From Luedemannella flava (lineage in GTDB: Bacteria > Actinomycetota > Actinomycetes > Mycobacteriales > Micromonosporaceae), in the NCBI RefSeq assembly GCF_039528515.1, contig NZ_BAAALT010000020.1, positions 29,176 to 93,175 on the forward strand: DNA of 64,000 nt, given 5' to 3'. A program made the position numbers and the translations under genes. Under the pieces are notes generated by a model, which worked only from the letters and a program-made list of their open reading frames with translations, was not told the DNA's origin and searched no databases. This document shows positions 26,294-34,470 of the stretch, piece after piece; the stretch's first letter is position 1; each line of letters starts with the position of its first letter.

Positions 26294-26860
26294 CGCGCCA
26301 AAGCTCACCAGCGACGGCCGCGGGCGCAGGTCGGCCACCAAGAGCGCACTTTTGGCGGGATGGAGGCGCCGCGCCCTCGCCACATGTGCACATGTGGCGG
26401 GCACCCGGACGCTCTGCTCCGCCACATGTGCGCTTCTGGCGGGCCGGACGGCACTTGGCGCCGCCAACTGTGAACATGTGGCGAAGTAGGAACGCGGAGT
26501 CCCGCCACATGCGCACATGTGGCGAGGGGTCGCGGAGACTGGCCCGCCAGCGGCGCACATGCGGCGAGGCACAGGCACGCGGTAGCCGCCAAAAGCTCAC
26601 TCTTGGCGACGCCCGAGGCCCCCACCGCCACCAAAAGCTCACTCTTGGCGAGGTCAGGGCCATCCGGGCTCGCCAAAAGCTCACAGTTGGCGAGCCCGGG
26701 AGCTCTCACGCCCGCCACAAGCTCACATCTGGCGAGGGCCGCGCCCTGCAACGCCGCCAAGAGCGCGCGAGTGGTGGGGTGCGGTCGCGCCGGCGTCGCC
26801 AAGAGTGGACATCTGGCGGAAGGGGCGGCGCGCGGGGGCCGACAGATGTGCACCGTTGGG
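26294..26860. repeat. Phased palindrome array 1: about 14 units at 42-bp period
   Basis: The gap 26219-26984 has no credible gene. It is filled with 22-bp imperfect palindromes beginning CGCCA and ending TGGCG, followed by ~20-bp spacers. Units start near 26294, 26336, 26378, 26420, 26462, 26503, 26545, 26587, 26629, 26671, 26713, 26755, 26797 and 26839; all steps are 42 except one of 41. The unit at 26378 is a perfect palindrome (CGCCACATGTG plus its reverse complement). In the left half cores are TGTGCACA-like; from 26587 they become AAAGCTCAC-like, with right arms changed to match (CTTGGCG). End units are decayed. Spacers are unrelated to each other. All frames stay open because the unit lacks stops, so long ORFs here are artefacts. 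Function unknown. Confidence 0.9.
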
Positions 26861-26944
26861 ACGACCTCGGGCCGCAACGGCTGCTAGTGACCACCCGGCG
26901 AATCGTGGAACCGTTCTCGCGGACGTCCACGCGGAGCGATCCAA

Positions 26945-26961
26945 GATCTTTTACAAAGATC
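26945..26961 (-). terminator. Possible small hairpin after ligA
   Basis: GATCTTT and AAAGATC are separated by TAC, giving a 7-bp stem with a 3-nt loop, 24 bp past the ligA stop in an A/T-rich patch. It may terminate ligA. The stem is short, so this is tentative. Confidence 0.35.
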
Positions 26962-26984
26962 GCCAAGGGCGCGGTTGGATGAGG

Positions 26985-29159
26985 TCACGCGGGTGGGGTG
27001 GTGGCTACCGGCCGGGCCGCGTCGGGGCCGTCGGCGAGGAGGACGGCGAAGCCGGCGTCGTCGAGGATGGGGACGCCGAGGGAGACGGCCTTGTCGTACT
27101 TCGAGCCGGGGTTGTCGCCCACGATCACGAAGGCGGTCTTCTTCGACACCGAACCGGCGACCTTGCCGCCCCGGGCGGTGATCGCCTCGGCGGCCTCCTC
27201 GCGGGTGTACCCCTCCAGGGTGCCCGTGATGACCGCGGTGACCCCGGCGAGCGTCTGCGGCAGCTGCTCGGACGGCGGGCGGGGCTCGTCGGCCATCCGG
27301 ACGCCGGCGGCGCGCCATTTGGCGACGATCTCGCGGTGCCAGTCGACCGTGAACCACTCCGTGAGCGACTCGGCGATCTCCGGGCCGACACCTTCGACGG
27401 CGGAGAGCTCCTCGACGCTCGCCGCCTCGATGGCGTCGAGCGAACGGAAGTGGTCTGCGAGCGCCTGCGCGGCGGTGGGCCCGACGTGCCGGACGGACAG
27501 CGACACGAGCACCCGCCACAGCGGACGCTCCTTGGCCGCCTCGATGAAGCCGAGCATCTTGACCGCGTTGGCGGACAGGGTGCCCTTCTTGGTCACGAAG
27601 AACGGCGCCGTCGACAGCCGCGCCTCGTCGAGGGAGAACAGGTCGCCCTCGTCGACGATCACCTTGGCGTCCAGCAGCGCCATGGCCGCCTTGAAGCCGA
27701 GCAGCTCGATGTCGAAACCGCCCCGTCCGGCCGCGTGGAACACGCGCTCGCGCAGCTGCGCCGGGCAGGACCGGGCGTTGGGACAGCGGATGTCGACGTC
27801 GCCCTCCTTCGCGGGCGCGAGCGGCGACCCGCACGCGGGGCACTCGGCAGGCATGACGAACGCCCGCTCGGCGCCCGTCCGCTTCTCCTGGACTGCGCCG
27901 ACGATCTCGGGGATCACGTCGCCGGCGCGGCGCACGATGACCGTATCGCCGATCAGCACGCCGCGGCGCACCACGTCGGACGGGTTGTGCAGGGTGGCGT
28001 TGGTGACGGTCACCCCACCGACGTAGACGGGCTCCAGCACCGCGAACGGCGTCACGCGGCCGGTGCGGCCCACGTTGACCTCGATGTCGCGCAGCAGCGT
28101 GGTGGCGGTCTCCGGCGGGTACTTGACGGCGATGGCCCAGCGCGGCGCCTTGCTGGTGGTGCCGAGCCGCCGCTGGGTCGCCACGTCGTTGACCTTGACG
28201 ACGACGCCGTCGATCTCGTGCTCGACGTCGTGGCGGTGCTCGGCGTAGTACTCGATGAACTTCCGGACGCCGGCCACGTCCGGCAGCACCCGCCACCGGT
28301 CGGAGGTCGGCAGGCCCCACGCCTTGAGCTGCTCGTACGCGTCCGACTGGCGGGCCGGCTCGAAGCCGGAACGGGCGCCGAAGCCGTGCACCACCAGGCG
28401 CAGCGGCCGGGAGGCGGTGACGCGCGGGTCCTTCTGGCGCAGGCTGCCCGCCGCCGCGTTGCGCGGGTTGACGAACGGCGACCTGCCCTGCGCGATCATG
28501 GCCTCGTTGACCTGCGCGAACGCGTCGACGGTGAAGAAGATCTCGCCGCGCACCTCCAGCAGCGCGGGCACGTCGGAGCCCTTGAGCTGCTGGGGCACGT
28601 CCGCGATGGTGCGCACGTTGAGCGTGACGTCCTCGCCGGTGCGCCCGTCGCCCCTGGTGGCGGCGCGGGTCAGCCGTCCGTTCTCGTACGTCAGGTTGAT
28701 GGCCAGGCCGTCCACCTTGAGCTCGCAGAGGAACTCGACGTCGCCGGCGTCGCGGCGGACCCGGTCGGCCCACGCGCCGAACTCCTCGTCGTCGAGCGCG
28801 TTGTCCAGGCTCAGCATCCGCTGCGCGTGGGGCACGCTCGCGAAATCCGTCGAGTACGTCCCGCCGACGCGCTGCGTCGGGGAGTCGGCCGTGCGCAGCG
28901 TCGGATAGGCGTCCTCGATGCCCTCCAGCTCGCGCATCAACGCGTCGTACTCCGCGTCGCCGACGGTCGGCGCGTCGAGGATGTAGTAGCGGTACTGATG
29001 TTCGTCGATCTCGACGACCAGCTCGGCGTGCCGCTTGCCGACCTTCACCGGCGGTTCGGCCACCGCGACCGGGGCGGCCACCTCGGCGGGCAGTTCGGCC
29101 CGGTCGGCCGCCTCGACCAGCTCAGCCGCGTCGTGCGCAGCCTTGCCGCGCTGTGCCAT
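26985..29159 (-). CDS. ligA: NAD-dependent DNA ligase
   Basis: 724 residues, slightly longer than usual owing to an Ala/Val-rich N-terminal lead of about 30 residues. The adenylated Lys is in CELKVDGLAINL near residue 150, and the nucleotidyltransferase motifs TRGDGRTGEDVT and AIDYK-type IAVKYPPE follow. An OB domain, a four-Cys zinc finger (CPACGSPLAP...RCPNARSCP), helix-hairpin-helix repeats and a C-terminal BRCT domain (LAGVTAVITGTLEGYTREEA) complete the protein. It seals nicks in replication and repair. It is the essential housekeeping ligase, and begins a run of minus-strand genes. Confidence 0.97.
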   Translation of the reverse strand: MAQRGKAAHDAAELVEAADRAELPAEVAAPVAVAEPPVKVGKRHAELVVEIDEHQYRYYILDAPTVGDAEYDALMRELEGIEDAYPTLRTADSPTQRVGGTYSTDFASVPHAQRMLSLDNALDDEEFGAWADRVRRDAGDVEFLCELKVDGLAINLTYENGRLTRAATRGDGRTGEDVTLNVRTIADVPQQLKGSDVPALLEVRGEIFFTVDAFAQVNEAMIAQGRSPFVNPRNAAAGSLRQKDPRVTASRPLRLVVHGFGARSGFEPARQSDAYEQLKAWGLPTSDRWRVLPDVAGVRKFIEYYAEHRHDVEHEIDGVVVKVNDVATQRRLGTTSKAPRWAIAVKYPPETATTLLRDIEVNVGRTGRVTPFAVLEPVYVGGVTVTNATLHNPSDVVRRGVLIGDTVIVRRAGDVIPEIVGAVQEKRTGAERAFVMPAECPACGSPLAPAKEGDVDIRCPNARSCPAQLRERVFHAAGRGGFDIELLGFKAAMALLDAKVIVDEGDLFSLDEARLSTAPFFVTKKGTLSANAVKMLGFIEAAKERPLWRVLVSLSVRHVGPTAAQALADHFRSLDAIEAASVEELSAVEGVGPEIAESLTEWFTVDWHREIVAKWRAAGVRMADEPRPPSEQLPQTLAGVTAVITGTLEGYTREEAAEAITARGGKVAGSVSKKTAFVIVGDNPGSKYDKAVSLGVPILDDAGFAVLLADGPDAARPVATTPPA

Positions 29160-29233
29160 CCGGCTCGCCCCCCATCACGTCGCGTGGAAGACCATCATCC
29201 CGCCCACCTCCGACAAAAGCGGCGCGCGCCCCG

Positions 29234-30223
29234 CTAGTCCCAGGCGGCGCCGAACGCGCTGAGGCGGTCGGCGTACTCGATGCGGTGGTCCCAACCGTCC
29301 GGCCACGCTGACATACCCAGGGCGGCGCCGAGGAACGCGCCCGCGAGAGCGGCGATCGAGTCGGAGTCCCCGGAGGTGGCGGCCGCGCGCCCCAGGGCGG
29401 CGACTGGGTCGTCGGGGAACAGCAGCGCGCAGTGCAGCGCGGTGGCGAGCGCCTCCTCGGCGATCCACCCCGCGCCCGTGGCCAGGCACGGGTCGGCGGC
29501 CCGGTCGGGGGCGGCGAGCGCCGCGTCGAGCCGGTCGAGCACGTCGAGGCACTCCACCCAACCCCGGTCGATGTACTCGTCCGGGGTGCTGGCGCCGGGG
29601 CGCTCCCACAGGTCGCCGAGCCACTCCTCGCGGTAGACGCCGCGCTGGCTGTCCGCGCGGGCGCGCAGCAGCGCCGGCACGTCGCGCAGCGGCGCCCCGT
29701 CGCGCAGCACACGCGTCGCGTACGCGGTCAGCTCGCTGGCGGTCAGCGCGGTCGGGTGACCGTGGGTCATGCCGGCCTGCAACTGGGACAGTCCGGCGAG
29801 GGTGTCGTCGTCGATGTCGGGCAGCAGGCCGACGGGCGTGACCCGCATGTTGGCGCCGCACCCCTTGGAGCCGGCGATCGTGGCGCGCTGCCAGCGGTAA
29901 CCGTCCTCCAGGCCGGCGATCGCGCGCATGCAGGTCATGCCCGGGGCGCGGTCGTTCTCCGGCGAGCGCGCCCACTCCAGGAAGCGGGTGCGCCACAGCG
30001 GCTCGACGACCTCCGGCGCCCACGACTGCGCGGCGAGCAACCCGTCCGCGACGGCGATCGCCATCTGGGTGTCGTCGGTGACGAGCGCGGGGTCGCCCTC
30101 CAGCTCACGCGGGCCGCCGGGGCCGTAGCGCGCCTCGATCGCCGCCACGTCGAGAAACTCGGTCGGCTTGCCCAACGCGTCGCCGTACGCCAGCCCGAAG
30201 AGACTTCCGCTTGCCCGCCGCAT
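29234..30223 (-). CDS. ADP-ribosylglycohydrolase family protein
   Basis: 329 residues. The N-terminal SGSLFGLAYGDALG and LVTDDTQMAIAVADGL, and the C-terminal TSGDSDSIAALAGAFLGAA, supply the Asp residues that hold two magnesium ions in DraG/ARH-type enzymes. These remove ADP-ribose from proteins or hydrolyse related metabolites. Length and motif order are complete. There is no partner ADP-ribosyltransferase in the window, so the target is unknown. It lies between ligA and a VOC protein on the same strand. Confidence 0.88.
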   Translation of the reverse strand: MRRASGSLFGLAYGDALGKPTEFLDVAAIEARYGPGGPRELEGDPALVTDDTQMAIAVADGLLAAQSWAPEVVEPLWRTRFLEWARSPENDRAPGMTCMRAIAGLEDGYRWQRATIAGSKGCGANMRVTPVGLLPDIDDDTLAGLSQLQAGMTHGHPTALTASELTAYATRVLRDGAPLRDVPALLRARADSQRGVYREEWLGDLWERPGASTPDEYIDRGWVECLDVLDRLDAALAAPDRAADPCLATGAGWIAEEALATALHCALLFPDDPVAALGRAAATSGDSDSIAALAGAFLGAALGMSAWPDGWDHRIEYADRLSAFGAAWD

Positions 30224-30245
30224 GAGCGCGACGTTACGCGATCGG

Positions 30246-30605
30246 CTATTCGTAGACGAAACAGAACGGGTGGCCCGCCGGGTCCGCGTAGACCGTGAAG
30301 CGCTCGCCGCCGCCGGGCAGTCTGGTCGCGCCGAGCGCCAGCACCTTCGCCTCGAACGCGGGCAGGTCGGCCCGCTCGATGTCGAAGTCGAGGTGGAGCT
30401 GCTGCGGGTGCTTCGCGTCGGGCCACTGCGGCGGCACGTGGTCGGGAGCGAGCTGGAACGCCAGGCGCGGCAGCTCGTCGCCGCCGAGGTCGACCCAGTC
30501 GTCCTCGACGCCGGTGATCGGTTTGCCGGTGATCTCCGAGTAGAACTCGGCGAGCGCCTTGGGGTCCGGACAGTCGATGACGATCACGGAGAGCTTTCCC
30601 ATCAT
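30246..30605 (-). CDS. VOC-family (glyoxalase-like) protein
   Basis: 119 residues, a single vicinal-oxygen-chelate domain pair. SVIVIDCPDPKALAEFYSEITG is the usual first beta-alpha-beta unit and LDFDIERADLPAFEAKVLALGA the second. It ends YADPAGHPFCFVYE, the common C-terminal strand. His, Glu and Asp metal-ligand candidates are present (QLHLDFD, FCFVYE). These small proteins act as dioxygenase-like enzymes, antibiotic-binding proteins or isomerases; this one cannot be assigned. It is 23 bp from the glycohydrolase gene and likely co-transcribed. Confidence 0.8.
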   Translation of the reverse strand: MMGKLSVIVIDCPDPKALAEFYSEITGKPITGVEDDWVDLGGDELPRLAFQLAPDHVPPQWPDAKHPQQLHLDFDIERADLPAFEAKVLALGATRLPGGGERFTVYADPAGHPFCFVYE

Positions 30606-30635
30606 GACCCCGACCCTGCCACGGGAGTGTGACAG

Positions 30636-31640
30636 TTAGACCTCCGCCAGGCGCCGGCCCGCGTCCCGGCAGGCGCGCAGCACGTCGCGCGCGTAGGCCG
30701 CCGTGGCGCCGGCCAGCCCGCACGCCGGCGTGACGACCACCTGCGCGGGCAGCCGCGCGGCGGGGAAGCCGAGTTTGTGCCACAGGTCGCGCACCTTGTC
30801 CGCGACCTGCGCGGACGTGGGCGCCCGCCGCCCAGCGGGAAGCACGGTCGGCGCCGCGCCCGCGAACAGGCCGAGCCCGGCGTCCAGGGCCTCGCCGAGC
30901 GGGTCGAGATCCGTCAACAGGGACACGTCGAGCCCCACGCCCGTGACACCGGCCTCCCGCAGCAGCCGCACCGGCACGTCCGGCGCGCACGAGTGCACCA
31001 CGACGGGCACGCCGACCGCGTCCACCAGCGACCGCACGCTGTCGCGGACCACCGCCTCCGGCACCGCGCGCAGGGTCTGCCACCCGCTCTCCGTCGGCAC
31101 GGTGCCGGCCAGCACGGCGGGCAGCGACGGCTCGTCCAACTGCAGCAGCACCGAGGCGCCCGGCAGCCGACGCGACACCTCGGCGACGTGCACGGCCAGG
31201 CCCTCGGCGAGCGACTCGCACACGTCCCGGGCGGCCCCGTGGTCGCGCAGCACGCGCCCGCCGATGGGCAGCTCCACGCTCGCGGCCAGGGTCCACGGCC
31301 CGGCGGCCTGGACCTTGACCACCCCGGTGTACCCGTCGGCCAGCTCCATCAGCGCGTCCAGGTCGCGTTCGCGCAGGTCGTGCGTACGCAGAAGATCGCG
31401 GCCCGGATGCGCCGCGACCCGCCACCTGCCCGCGTAGAGCTCCACGGGTAGTTCGATGAGCAGCCCCGCGGTGCGCCCGATGAGGTCGGCGCCGGGCCCG
31501 CGACCGGGCAGCTCGGGAAGGTGCGGCAGGTCGGGCAGCTCGCCGAGCACGACGCGGACCGCCTCCCGGATGTCCGTGCCGGGCAGCGAGCCCACCCCGG
31601 TCGCCGCCCCCGCCGCCCAAGGCCACGATTCATCCGTCAC
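30636..31640 (-). CDS. MetE C-terminal-domain-like methionine synthase family protein
   Basis: 334 residues, about half the length of full MetE, representing only the catalytic barrel. It opens with ATGVGSLPGTDIREAV, has LQLDEPSLPAVLAG, and the probable zinc ligands in VVVHSCAPD (His-x-Cys) and VVTPACGLAG. Full MetE transfers methyl from methyltetrahydrofolate to homocysteine; archaeal and some actinobacterial short forms use other methyl donors. Actinomycetes commonly carry this single-domain form near mnmA and cysteine desulfurase, as here. Actual methionine synthase activity is uncertain. GTG start at 31640. Confidence 0.78.
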   Translation of the reverse strand: MTDESWPWAAGAATGVGSLPGTDIREAVRVVLGELPDLPHLPELPGRGPGADLIGRTAGLLIELPVELYAGRWRVAAHPGRDLLRTHDLRERDLDALMELADGYTGVVKVQAAGPWTLAASVELPIGGRVLRDHGAARDVCESLAEGLAVHVAEVSRRLPGASVLLQLDEPSLPAVLAGTVPTESGWQTLRAVPEAVVRDSVRSLVDAVGVPVVVHSCAPDVPVRLLREAGVTGVGLDVSLLTDLDPLGEALDAGLGLFAGAAPTVLPAGRRAPTSAQVADKVRDLWHKLGFPAARLPAQVVVTPACGLAGATAAYARDVLRACRDAGRRLAEV

Positions 31641-31697
31641 GTCCCAGACGCTACCGTGCCGCCACGCCCGATCGCGGCGGGAATCCGCCGCGGTGGT

Positions 31698-32774
31698 TCA
31701 GGACGCGCCGGAGATGGTGGCCGAGCCGAGGACGATGTCGCCGGCCGGGTCGGGACGGTAGGCGACCAGCGCCTGTCCGGCCGCGACGCCCCGCACCGGC
31801 CGGCGCAGCTCCGCGTTCAGCGTCGCGCCGTCAAGACTCACGACGCCGGGGACCGTCTCGCCGTGCGCCCGCAGCTGCAGCTCCGCCTCCACGGGCGCGG
31901 TCGGCGGGTCGCCGCCGGTCCACACGGGACGCTGCGCGACGACGGAGCAGACCTCCAGGGCCTCGACCGGGCCGACGGTGACGGTGTTGGTCACGGGCGT
32001 GATGGACAGGACGTAGCGGGGCCGCCCGTCCGGCGCGGGGACCCGCAGGTCCAACCCGCGACGCTGGCCCACCGTGAACGCGAACGCGCCCTGGTGCTGG
32101 CCGAGGACGGCGCCGGAGGTGTCGACGATGTCGCCGGGCGCCTCGCCGAGACGCTGTGCGAGGAAGCCCCGGGTGTCGCCGTCGGCGATGAAGCAGATGT
32201 CGTGCGAGTCCGGCTTGTCGGCCACGGCGAGCCCGCGCGCGGCGGCCTCCTCCCGTACGCCGGCCTTGGTCGTGTCGCCCAGCGGGAAGATCGACCGGTC
32301 GAGCTGCTCGCGGGTGAGGACCGCCAGCACGTACGACTGGTCCTTGGGCAGGTCGACGGAGCGGCGCAGCAGGCCGTCGGCGCCGAGGCGGGCGTGGTGG
32401 CCGGTGACGACCGCGTCGAAGCCGAGCGCGACGGCCCGGTCCAGCACCGCCGCGAACTTGATCTTCTCGTTGCAGCGCAGGCACGGGTTCGGGGTGCGGC
32501 CCGCCGCGTACTCCGCGACGAAGTCGTCGACGACCGAGGCGTGGAACTCGTCGGCCATGTCCCACACGTAGAACGGGATGCCGATCACGTCGGCCGCGCG
32601 GCGGGCGTCGCGTGAGTCCTCCAGCGTGCAGCAGCCGCGCGCGCCGGTGCGGTAGGTCTGCGGGTTGCGCGCCAGCGCCAGGTGCACGCCGGTGACGTCG
32701 TGCCCGGCGTCCACGGCCCGGGCGGCCGCCACCGCCGAGTCGACACCGCCCGACATCGCCGCGAGTACGCGCAC
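31698..32774 (-). CDS. mnmA: tRNA-specific 2-thiouridylase
   Basis: 358 residues. The ATP-pyrophosphatase loop is AAMSGGVDSAVAAA near residue 10. The first catalytic Cys is in PNPCLRCNEKIKF, and the second in SHDICFIADGDTRGF. DLPKDQSYVLAVL and FTVGQRRGL are further family signatures. It thiolates U34 of Lys, Glu and Gln tRNAs using sulfur relayed from a cysteine desulfurase. The desulfurase gene directly upstream (55-bp gap, same strand) is the probable sulfur donor. Starts with GTG. Confidence 0.96.
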   Translation of the reverse strand: MRVLAAMSGGVDSAVAAARAVDAGHDVTGVHLALARNPQTYRTGARGCCTLEDSRDARRAADVIGIPFYVWDMADEFHASVVDDFVAEYAAGRTPNPCLRCNEKIKFAAVLDRAVALGFDAVVTGHHARLGADGLLRRSVDLPKDQSYVLAVLTREQLDRSIFPLGDTTKAGVREEAAARGLAVADKPDSHDICFIADGDTRGFLAQRLGEAPGDIVDTSGAVLGQHQGAFAFTVGQRRGLDLRVPAPDGRPRYVLSITPVTNTVTVGPVEALEVCSVVAQRPVWTGGDPPTAPVEAELQLRAHGETVPGVVSLDGATLNAELRRPVRGVAAGQALVAYRPDPAGDIVLGSATISGAS

Positions 32775-32829
32775 GCTCCGCCCGCCTTTACAAGATCTTT
32801 TCTGGTACGCCCATTCGAGGGTACCCGCG

Positions 32830-34011
32830 TCAGCGGGCAGCCCGGAGCGCCCCGGCGCGCTGCGCCCGCTCCACGGCGGCCGGCAGCGCGGCCACCACCT
32901 CGGCCACGTCGTCCGGGGTGGAGGTGTGCCCGAGCGTGAACCGCAGGGAGCCGCGCGCGCGATGGTCGTCGGCGCCCATGGCGAGCAGCACGTGCGAGGG
33001 CTGGGCCACCCCGGCCGAGCAGGCCGACCCGGTGGAGCAGGCGATGCCCTGCGCGTCGAGCAGGAGCAGCAGGGCGTCGCCCTCGCAGCCGGGGAACGAG
33101 AAGTGGGCGTTGCCGGGAAGCCGCTGCTCCGGGTCGCCGTTGAGCACCGCGCCGGGCACCGCCGCGAGCACCCCGGCGACGAGCTCGGCGCGCAGCGCGC
33201 CGACCCGCAGCGCGTACTCCGCCTGGTGTTTCACGGCGATCTCGGTGGCCACGGCGAACGCCGTGACGCCCGCCACGTCGATGGTGCCGGACCGGACGTC
33301 GCGCTCCTGGCCGCCACCGTGCAGCAGCGGCGTGCACGCGGTGTCCCGGGCGAGCACGAGGGCGCCGACCCCGGTGGGGCCGCCGAGCTTGTGGCCGCTG
33401 ACGGTGAGCGCCGTGGTGCCGGACGCGGCGAAGTCCACCGGCACCTGGCCGACCGCCTGGACGGCGTCGGTGTGCAACGGGATGCCGTACCCGGCGGTGA
33501 CGGCGGCTGCCTCGGCGACCGGCTGCAGCGTGCCGACCTCGTTGTTCGCCCACATGACGGTGACCAGGCCGGTCTCGTCGGCGTGCAGCTCGAGCGCCTC
33601 CCGCAGGGCCTCGACGGGCACGGCCCCCCGGTGGTCGACGGGCAGCCAGCTGACCTCGGCGTCCTCGTGGGTCTCCAGCCAACGCACCGCGTCGAGGACG
33701 GCGTGGTGCTCGACGGAGCTGGCGATGACGCGGCGACGGACCGGATCGGCCGCCCGGCGGGCCCAGAAGAGTCCCTTGACCGCGAGGTTGTCGCTCTCGG
33801 TGCCACCGGCCGTGAAGATCACTTCGGAGGGTCGACAGCCGAGCGCCGCGGCCACCCGCTCGCGCGCCTCCTCGACCCGGCGCCGGGCCATGCGACCGGG
33901 CGCGTGCAGCGATGACGCGTTGCCCACCTCGCGCGCGGTCGCGACATACGCGTCGAGCGCCTCAGGCAGCATCGGCGTGGTCGCGGCGTGATCCAGATAG
34001 GCCATCGGCAT
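32830..34011 (-). CDS. Cysteine desulfurase (IscS/NifS type)
   Basis: 393 residues (or 391 from the second in-frame ATG at 34005). It opens with MAYLDHAATTPMLPEAL. The PLP Lys is in LTVSGHKLGGPTG, with EVIFTAGGTESDNLA and MWANNEVGTLQPV as cofactor motifs. The persulfide Cys lies in GIACSTGSACSAG, a short active-site loop as in class I enzymes. It produces persulfide sulfur from cysteine, most likely for the adjacent MnmA. No Fe-S scaffold gene is near, supporting a tRNA-thiolation role. Confidence 0.93.
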   Translation of the reverse strand: MPMAYLDHAATTPMLPEALDAYVATAREVGNASSLHAPGRMARRRVEEARERVAAALGCRPSEVIFTAGGTESDNLAVKGLFWARRAADPVRRRVIASSVEHHAVLDAVRWLETHEDAEVSWLPVDHRGAVPVEALREALELHADETGLVTVMWANNEVGTLQPVAEAAAVTAGYGIPLHTDAVQAVGQVPVDFAASGTTALTVSGHKLGGPTGVGALVLARDTACTPLLHGGGQERDVRSGTIDVAGVTAFAVATEIAVKHQAEYALRVGALRAELVAGVLAAVPGAVLNGDPEQRLPGNAHFSFPGCEGDALLLLLDAQGIACSTGSACSAGVAQPSHVLLAMGADDHRARGSLRFTLGHTSTPDDVAEVVAALPAAVERAQRAGALRAAR

Positions 34012-34073
34012 CCAGCCTAATCTCCGCCCGACCGCGCTCCCACTCAGCCAGGTGCACCGCGCCGGAGAGGGGC

Positions 34074-34105
34074 CGAGGGGCGGCCGGTGGACCGGCCGCC
34101 CCTCG
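34074..34105. terminator. Very strong GC hairpin upstream of the desulfurase gene
   Basis: CGAGGGGCGGCCGGT and its exact reverse complement are separated by only two bases (GG), a 15-bp perfect stem. It lies 63 bp before the desulfurase start. No gene ends immediately next to it, so it may insulate the operon, terminate a short transcript from 34106-34428, or be part of the 5' leader. Confidence 0.45.
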
Positions 34106-34428
34106 CGGGACCCCCCAGCCCCGTCTCACCGGGCCGCCGGACATCCAGGGCGACCCGTCAGTGCGAGTGGAACGTGCCGGGCGCGACGACCGCACCGCGC
34201 CGCCGGACGGGCACTCCCAGGACGCCGAATATTGGGAGCGCTTCCACCTGTACGGCCGAAAATAGATCCGCGCGGCGGCTCAGCCGACACCTGGCGACAG
34301 TCTTCGCAAGTCGTGGAGCGTTCGCGCAGCTCACTAACACCTGGGACATGGTGGGTGGGCTGAAAGTTCCAGTGCTTTCGAAATCGGGGATCCGGCCGAA
34401 CGGTTTCGCAGCCCTCCCGGAACAGACC

Positions 34429-34457
34429 GGCCCGGCGCCCCGAGGGGGTGCCGGGCC
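34429..34457 (-). terminator. Hairpin terminator of etfBA
   Basis: GGCCCGGC pairs with GCCGGGCC, extended inwards by CCCC/GGGG, to give a long GC stem starting 14 bp past the etfA stop. It fits a terminator for the etfBA transcript. No U-tract is visible. Confidence 0.65.
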
Positions 34458-34470
34458 AGGTCGCAGGGCT

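Larger units (their letters stand above)
34012..34470. other. 459-bp intergenic stretch, mostly non-coding
   Basis: Lies between the cysteine desulfurase start and the etfA stop. It holds two strong hairpins (34074-34105 and 34429-34457), described separately, and must contain the desulfurase promoter. On the plus strand a small frame from GTG 34161 to TAG 34263-34265 encodes 34 residues ending EYWERFHLYGRK, but the ribosome site is weak and I do not recognise it. I see nothing else. Confidence 0.5.

Noticed and set aside
26294..26860. CRISPR array
   Set aside because: Repeats are only 22 bp, vary widely between units, are full dyads, and no cas genes are in the window. Spacers are ~20 bp, shorter than usual.
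26230..26982. Long ORFs on both strands through array 1 giving 14-residue protein repeats (for example LANCELLA, HMWR)
   Set aside because: 42 is a multiple of 3 and the unit has no stop codons, so every frame stays open. Variation keeps DNA symmetry, not codon sense, and no ribosome site precedes the ORFs.
33912..34265. 117-codon plus-strand ORF running out of the desulfurase antisense
   Set aside because: The first two-thirds is antisense sequence. Only the last 34 codons could be a gene, and the ribosome site is weak, so it is mentioned only within the intergenic entry.
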